37,484 nucleotides of DNA from Helicobacter saguini (GTDB taxonomy: Bacteria > Campylobacterota > Campylobacteria > Campylobacterales > Helicobacteraceae). Positions within the stretch are counted from its first letter, which is position 1. Every line of letters starts with the position of its first letter. The position numbers were made by a program, and so were the translations under genes. The stretch spans positions 1-37,484 of the forward strand of contig NZ_JRMP02000022.1 in the NCBI RefSeq assembly GCF_000762875.2, given 5' to 3'. The notes under the pieces were generated by a model, which saw nothing but the letters and a program-made list of their open reading frames with translations, was not told where the DNA came from and did not search any database. Below are positions 34,066-37,484 of this stretch, in pieces.

Positions 34066-36948
34066 ATGAGTAGATTTGAAAAGCGTTTGTTTTATGTTTG
34101 GAGTGGAATATTTGCGTTTATTGTGGGGTTGTTTTTTATTTTATCTTTTGTGTCAAGGGATAGAATCTATGAGGCAAATTTGGAGTATAAAGATTCTAAG
34201 ATTCTAGAATCTAATGTGGCTAACTCTCTTGCGAATGGAAGTCACGTTAGCCCCCCTCCCTTGCGGATGGGGGTTGGGGGGTGGGTCATAGAATCTAAAA
34301 ACGATTTTATAGAATATAACGTAAAAATTAAATTTAAAAATCAATTTTTTCGCGCTCAAAAAGATTTAAGTGATATTGAAATTATGGATTTTAAATTCGT
34401 AGATTCTAACGTGGATTCTAATATAGAATCTATGGAAGTTACAAATGTTACATCCAAGCAACACTCCATAGAATCTAGTAATAACAATGGGGGGGGGGGG
34501 GTAAAGCCCTTAGATTCTAAGGATGTAACAAATGTAACGTCCAAAAAAGATTCTATAAATAAAGACAATATAGAATCTAACTTGCAAGATTATAAAAATT
34601 CGCAAAGCGAAAAGTCTCAAAACGCTACGAAAACACAGAATCTAAATTTGGAAAATAACCAAACGAAAACAAATACGCGGAGCGTCGTTGGGGGGTTGGG
34701 GGGTTGCAAGGGGGGTAAGGGGGAGCAACCTCGCAATTCACGCCCCCCTTACCCCCCTTGCGAACGTGTAGATTTAGAAAGCAAAGAATTATCAAATAAC
34801 ATTAAAGAATCAAGCGAGTTTGTCAATTCGCGAAGCGAAACACAAAACGTAGAAAATAAAAAAGATTCTATAAAATTAGTGAATCTAGATTCTAACAACG
34901 TCAATATACCCACCCCCCTAACCCCTCTCCGCAATGGAGGGGGGAATCCCACTTATAACGCAGTTTCTTTGGAAAACAAAGTTTCTTTAGAAAACGCAGT
35001 TTCTTTAGAAAATACAGAATCTAACTCACAAAATTCTAAAATAGTTTCAAAAGATTCTATAAAAAATAATAAAACAGATTCTAAAAATTCCCAAAGCGAA
35101 ATAAAAAACGTTGGTAACAAAGCGGATTCTAAAAATTTACAGAATCTAGATTCTATAGAATCTAACAACCTATCGCCCACCCACCGCCCTATTTTAGAAA
35201 AAGATTCTAATAAAAACATAGAATCTAATAAATTTAAAAACTACCAAATACATAACTTTACTCACCCAAATAACCAAAATTTTATAACTTTTACAATGCC
35301 AAGCAATGCCACACCGCCAACGCAAATAAGTTACAAAACCCATTTTAAAATCACATTTCTACTCAAACTTTTGCAATATTACCTAACAGGAATTGCCATT
35401 TATATTTTTGCAAAATTGCTATATAAAAATCTATCACAAAACATAGAATCTACCAAAACGCAAAATCTAGATTCTAAAAACACAACAAAAAATGCCTTTA
35501 TTTTAAGCGTTCTTAGTATTTTGCTTTGTGTGATTTTGCTTTATAATGGGCATAATTGGGGAGGCGATTTTTCACAATATATCGCACAAGGCAGGGCATT
35601 AACGCAAGGCAGTGACGCGATAAAAACACAAATTGCAAATAACACTTTTATGATACAAAAAAGCGATGTTGTGCTTGGTGCGTATATTTATCCGTGGGGA
35701 TTTCCGCTACTTTTAGCACCTGTGATAAAGTTTGCAGGGCTAAATCTAATAGCATTAAAATGCGTTGGAATCGCTACATTTGCAATGTTTATTTTTATTT
35801 TTCACATTTTTATTTCTCGCCTTTTAACGCAAAAATTTGCCATCACTGCCACGCTTCTTTTTACGCTAAATCCTATGTTTCTAGACTTTACAAATAGCAT
35901 TTTAAGCGACATTCCTTTTATGCTTTTTAATTTTTTAGCGGTAATTATGCTTTCACGCCTTTTTAAAAATCCCATAGATTCTATAGAATCTAAAGCCACT
36001 TTTTCTTATATTTTGTTTGCCTCACTTTTTGCCACTTTTGCCTATTTAATTCGCAATAATGGAGTTGTGATAATGCTCTCATTACTCGCACTGCACGCAC
36101 TTTTGAGCGTTAAGATACTATTTAAAATAAAGGCGATAAATATAGAATCTAATGCGAAATTGTGGCTACATTTTTTGCCTTATTTGATATTTTTTAGTCT
36201 AGTTTTTTTGACAAATAAAATGCTAGGAAGTGGCGGCTCTGGGCATCTTGGCTTTATGCTTGAGTATTTGAGTTGGCAAAGCATTTTTGATAATTTTAAG
36301 TCGTATAGCTTGATGTTTAGGGACTTTTTTGGTATGCCTCGTGACGTGGTTAAGTCGCTTGGGTTAATCGTGTATATTTTGGGTGTGATTTGTGCTGTGC
36401 GTGGCTTTCGGCGGGCGAAAAATTACTTTTTTTTATGTGTGTTTTTTGCGCATTTGGCGTTACTTATTTTGTGGCCATTTCAGCAGGGTGTGAGATTTAT
36501 TTTTGCGTTATTTCCATTTCTTATTTTATGGGCGTTTGTGGGACTAGATTCTATGAATCTAAGGGCGAAAAAAACCGCAAATATCCTATTTACCTTAGTT
36601 TTTGTTTTTTCTTTGTATAAGGGAATTGAGATTTTTAGAGCAAACTCACTGCGTGTAATGCAGGGCGCATTCGAGCCAAAAGCCCTGCAAATGTATGATT
36701 TTATACGCGAAAATACGCCGACAGATTCTATAATTATATTTAGCAAACCTCGCGTTTTATACCTTACCACAGGGCGTTTAGGCTTTTATAGCACGAATTT
36801 AGAGCGTTTGAAAGAGGCAGATTTTCTACTAATCGCGAATGAAATGCCCATTTTAGAATCTAGCGTGATTTTAGAGCTGCTTAAAAGCGGCGAAATAACG
36901 CAAATTAGGGAAAATGAGCGATTTAGTTTGTATAAAATCACAAAATAG
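34066..36948 (+). CDS. GT-C (GT39-like) membrane glycosyltransferase, tandem copy 1, poly-G ON state
   Basis: 960 residues. The C-terminal part (about 430-960) has about 10 membrane spans and, in its first outer loop, NGHNWGGDFSQYIAQGRAL with Asp501, matching the catalytic acidic residue of ArnT/PMT-type GT-C enzymes that use lipid-linked sugars. A ...YPWGFPLLLAPV segment follows, as in that family. The N-terminus has a membrane span (8-30) and a short conserved piece (YEANLEYKDS, FKNQFFRAQKDLSDIEIMDFKF). Between about 107 and 385 lies a repeat tract of ESN/DSK units, palindromes, a 13-G tract, a G-rich inverted repeat and a triplicated VSLEN unit. Substrate is unknown; a surface glycan or glycoprotein is likely. 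A second copy starts 40 nt downstream. Confidence 0.75.
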   Translation: MSRFEKRLFYVWSGIFAFIVGLFFILSFVSRDRIYEANLEYKDSKILESNVANSLANGSHVSPPPLRMGVGGWVIESKNDFIEYNVKIKFKNQFFRAQKDLSDIEIMDFKFVDSNVDSNIESMEVTNVTSKQHSIESSNNNGGGGVKPLDSKDVTNVTSKKDSINKDNIESNLQDYKNSQSEKSQNATKTQNLNLENNQTKTNTRSVVGGLGGCKGGKGEQPRNSRPPYPPCERVDLESKELSNNIKESSEFVNSRSETQNVENKKDSIKLVNLDSNNVNIPTPLTPLRNGGGNPTYNAVSLENKVSLENAVSLENTESNSQNSKIVSKDSIKNNKTDSKNSQSEIKNVGNKADSKNLQNLDSIESNNLSPTHRPILEKDSNKNIESNKFKNYQIHNFTHPNNQNFITFTMPSNATPPTQISYKTHFKITFLLKLLQYYLTGIAIYIFAKLLYKNLSQNIESTKTQNLDSKNTTKNAFILSVLSILLCVILLYNGHNWGGDFSQYIAQGRALTQGSDAIKTQIANNTFMIQKSDVVLGAYIYPWGFPLLLAPVIKFAGLNLIALKCVGIATFAMFIFIFHIFISRLLTQKFAITATLLFTLNPMFLDFTNSILSDIPFMLFNFLAVIMLSRLFKNPIDSIESKATFSYILFASLFATFAYLIRNNGVVIMLSLLALHALLSVKILFKIKAINIESNAKLWLHFLPYLIFFSLVFLTNKMLGSGGSGHLGFMLEYLSWQSIFDNFKSYSLMFRDFFGMPRDVVKSLGLIVYILGVICAVRGFRRAKNYFFLCVFFAHLALLILWPFQQGVRFIFALFPFLILWAFVGLDSMNLRAKKTANILFTLVFVFSLYKGIEIFRANSLRVMQGAFEPKALQMYDFIRENTPTDSIIIFSKPRVLYLTTGRLGFYSTNLERLKEADFLLIANEMPILESSVILELLKSGEITQIRENERFSLYKITK
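34216..34305 (-). repeat. 90-nt palindrome module present in copy 1, absent from copy 2
   Basis: Residues 51-80 (VANSLANG to IESKND) have no counterpart in the tandem paralogue, where ESN is followed directly by FVEY. The module contains an inverted GC-rich element (CCCCCCTCCCTTGCGGATGG, from 34251) and TAGAATCTAA words at both borders. Its length is exactly 30 codons. Confidence 0.85.
34489..34501 (+). repeat. Poly-G tract (13 G), frame open
   Basis: Thirteen G follow AACAAT. Twelve are read as four Gly codons and the last begins GTA. With 12 G the next codon would be TAA; with 14 G the frame meets a TAA in the next TTAGATTCTAA word. Hence only lengths of 13 (modulo 3) are open. Confidence 0.92.
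34690..34761. repeat. G-rich runs and 18-bp inverted repeat
   Basis: Four G-runs (6, 6, 6 and 5) lie at 34690-34723 with spacers of 2, 6 and 3 bases, a G-quadruplex-type pattern. GCAAGGGGGGTAAGGGGG (34706-34723) is repeated inverted at 34744-34761 with a 20-nt spacer. The stretch is read in frame as Gly- and Pro-rich peptide. The paralogue has the same start at 37459 up to the window edge. Confidence 0.8.
34908..34950 (+). repeat. GC-rich palindromic element, copy in glycosyltransferase gene
   Basis: CCCACCCCCCTAACCCCTCT is followed by CCGCAATGGAGGGGGG. It resembles dnaX copy 1 with a few changes and one extra base, and is read as PTPLTPLRNGGGNP. Confidence 0.78.
34963..35016 (+). repeat. 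Three tandem 18-nt units
   Basis: GTTTCTTTGGAAAACAAA, GTTTCTTTAGAAAACGCA and GTTTCTTTAGAAAATACA encode VSLENK, VSLENA and VSLENT. Copy number can change without loss of frame. Confidence 0.85.
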
Positions 36949-36988
36949 ATTCTATAATATTGCTTTTGTAAATTTTATAGGAGTTTTT

Positions 36989-37279
36989 ATGAGTAGATTT
37001 GAACGTTATTTGTTGTGGTTTTGGAGTGGAATCTTTGCGTTAATTGCGGGGTTGTTTTTTATTTTATCATTTCTCTCAAGGGATAGAATCTATGAGGCGA
37101 ATTTGGAGTATAAAGATTCTAATATTATAGAATCTAATTTTGTGGAATATGGTGCAAAAATTAAATTTAAAAACCAACTTTTTAGGGCGCAAAAAGATTT
37201 AAGCGATATTGAAATTATGGATTTTAAATTCGCAGATTCTAACATACTAAATACTAATAACAATGGGGGGGGGGGGTAA
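36989..37279 (+). CDS. GT-C glycosyltransferase, tandem copy 2, poly-G OFF state (3' part beyond window)
   Basis: As read, 96 residues: MSRFERYLLWFWSGIFALIA and the conserved pieces DRIYEANLEYKDS and FRAQKDLSDIEIMDFKF, then four Gly and TAA. The sequence closely follows the N-terminus of the upstream 960-residue protein. The start is the ATG with TAGGAG upstream; a start 25 codons earlier overlaps the preceding gene and was rejected. The tract holds 12 G (37265-37276). With one more G the frame stays open to the window edge (37280-37484), giving [22 protein letters not shown] and SQNATKTQN, as in copy 1. So this is most likely an intact contingency gene in the off state and not a decayed one, but its glycosyltransferase part is outside the window. 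Confidence 0.85.
   Translation: MSRFERYLLWFWSGIFALIAGLFFILSFLSRDRIYEANLEYKDSNIIESNFVEYGAKIKFKNQLFRAQKDLSDIEIMDFKFADSNILNTNNNGGGG
37265..37276 (+). repeat. Poly-G tract (12 G), frame closed
   Basis: Twelve G after AACAAT, then TAACTC. The upstream paralogue has 13 G at the matching site and is open. Confidence 0.92.
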
Positions 37280-37484
37280 CTCAACACCTCGATTCTAAGG
37301 GTGTAACAAATGTAACGTCCAAAAAAGATTTTAAAAATATAGAATCTAATTTGCAAGATTCTAAAAATTCGCGAAGCGAAAAGTCTCAAAACGCTACGAA
37401 AACACAGAATCTAAATTTGGAAAATAACCAAACGAAAGTCAATACGCGGAGCGTTGTCGGGGGGTTTGGGGGGTTGCAAGGGGG

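Noticed and set aside
36914-36988. Earlier start for glycosyltransferase copy 2
   Set aside because: It lies within the end of copy 1; the ATG at 36989 has its own Shine-Dalgarno and aligns with the start of copy 1.
36989-37484. Copy 2 of the glycosyltransferase as a decayed pseudogene
   Set aside because: The only lesion is one G in a homopolymer; the shifted frame stays open to the window edge and matches copy 1, which favours phase variation.

Overview
The window comes from a low-GC epsilonproteobacterium (Campylobacterota), most likely an enterohepatic Helicobacter. The pointers are a sdaC-sdaA serine pair, an L-lactate permease divergent from a large FAD/Fe-S lactate dehydrogenase, an MdaB quinone reductase, a VacA-type autotransporter end, an RpoN-type promoter in front of fliK, GatB beside GltX, and poly-G contingency tracts. 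The genus is inferred from protein resemblance; no species is claimed.

Layout. 1-1082: 3' end of an autotransporter and a small secreted DUF2147-like protein. 1093-4597 (minus): dapF, fliK and an unusually AT-rich glutamine amidotransferase gene (pabA/trpG type). 4760-10854 (plus): dnaX and leuS. 10934-16057: divergent lctP and dld, for lactate uptake and oxidation. 16133-18921: mdaB, a small membrane protein and typA. 19061-21402: an HD-domain hydrolase and an outer-membrane protein. 21606-30788 (plus): gltX, pheT, plsC, an Rrf2 regulator with a palindromic candidate operator, gatB and proS. 30792-33595 (minus): sdaA and sdaC. 34066-end: two tandem GT-C (GT39-like) membrane glycosyltransferase genes; the second is cut by the window edge.

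The genes are mostly housekeeping: translation (leuS, gltX, pheT, gatB, proS, typA), replication (dnaX), cell wall and lipid (dapF, plsC), motility (fliK), and use of lactate and serine.

What is unusual is the DNA itself. The near-palindromic word TAGAWTCTA recurs at very high density in genes and between them. In coding DNA it sits almost always in the frame that reads GAW-TCT, so many proteins carry Glu/Asp-Ser-Lys/Asn peptides. Long low-complexity tracts built from it are inserted in essential enzymes: about 411 residues in front of DnaX, about 233 inside the tRNA-binding domain of PheT, and about 90 before the HIGH motif of LeuS. At many gene ends the word supplies the stop codon, and one copy ends both proS and sdaA. 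Within these tracts lie other in-frame modules: a GC-rich palindrome of one family in dnaX, pheT and the glycosyltransferase gene, in both orientations; a second family with the core TCATGTTGAGCG; and a large cruciform in dnaX. The tandem glycosyltransferase genes act as an internal control: one has a 90-nt palindrome module that the other lacks. They also differ in a poly-G tract, 13 G (open) against 12 G (immediate stop), which points to phase variation.
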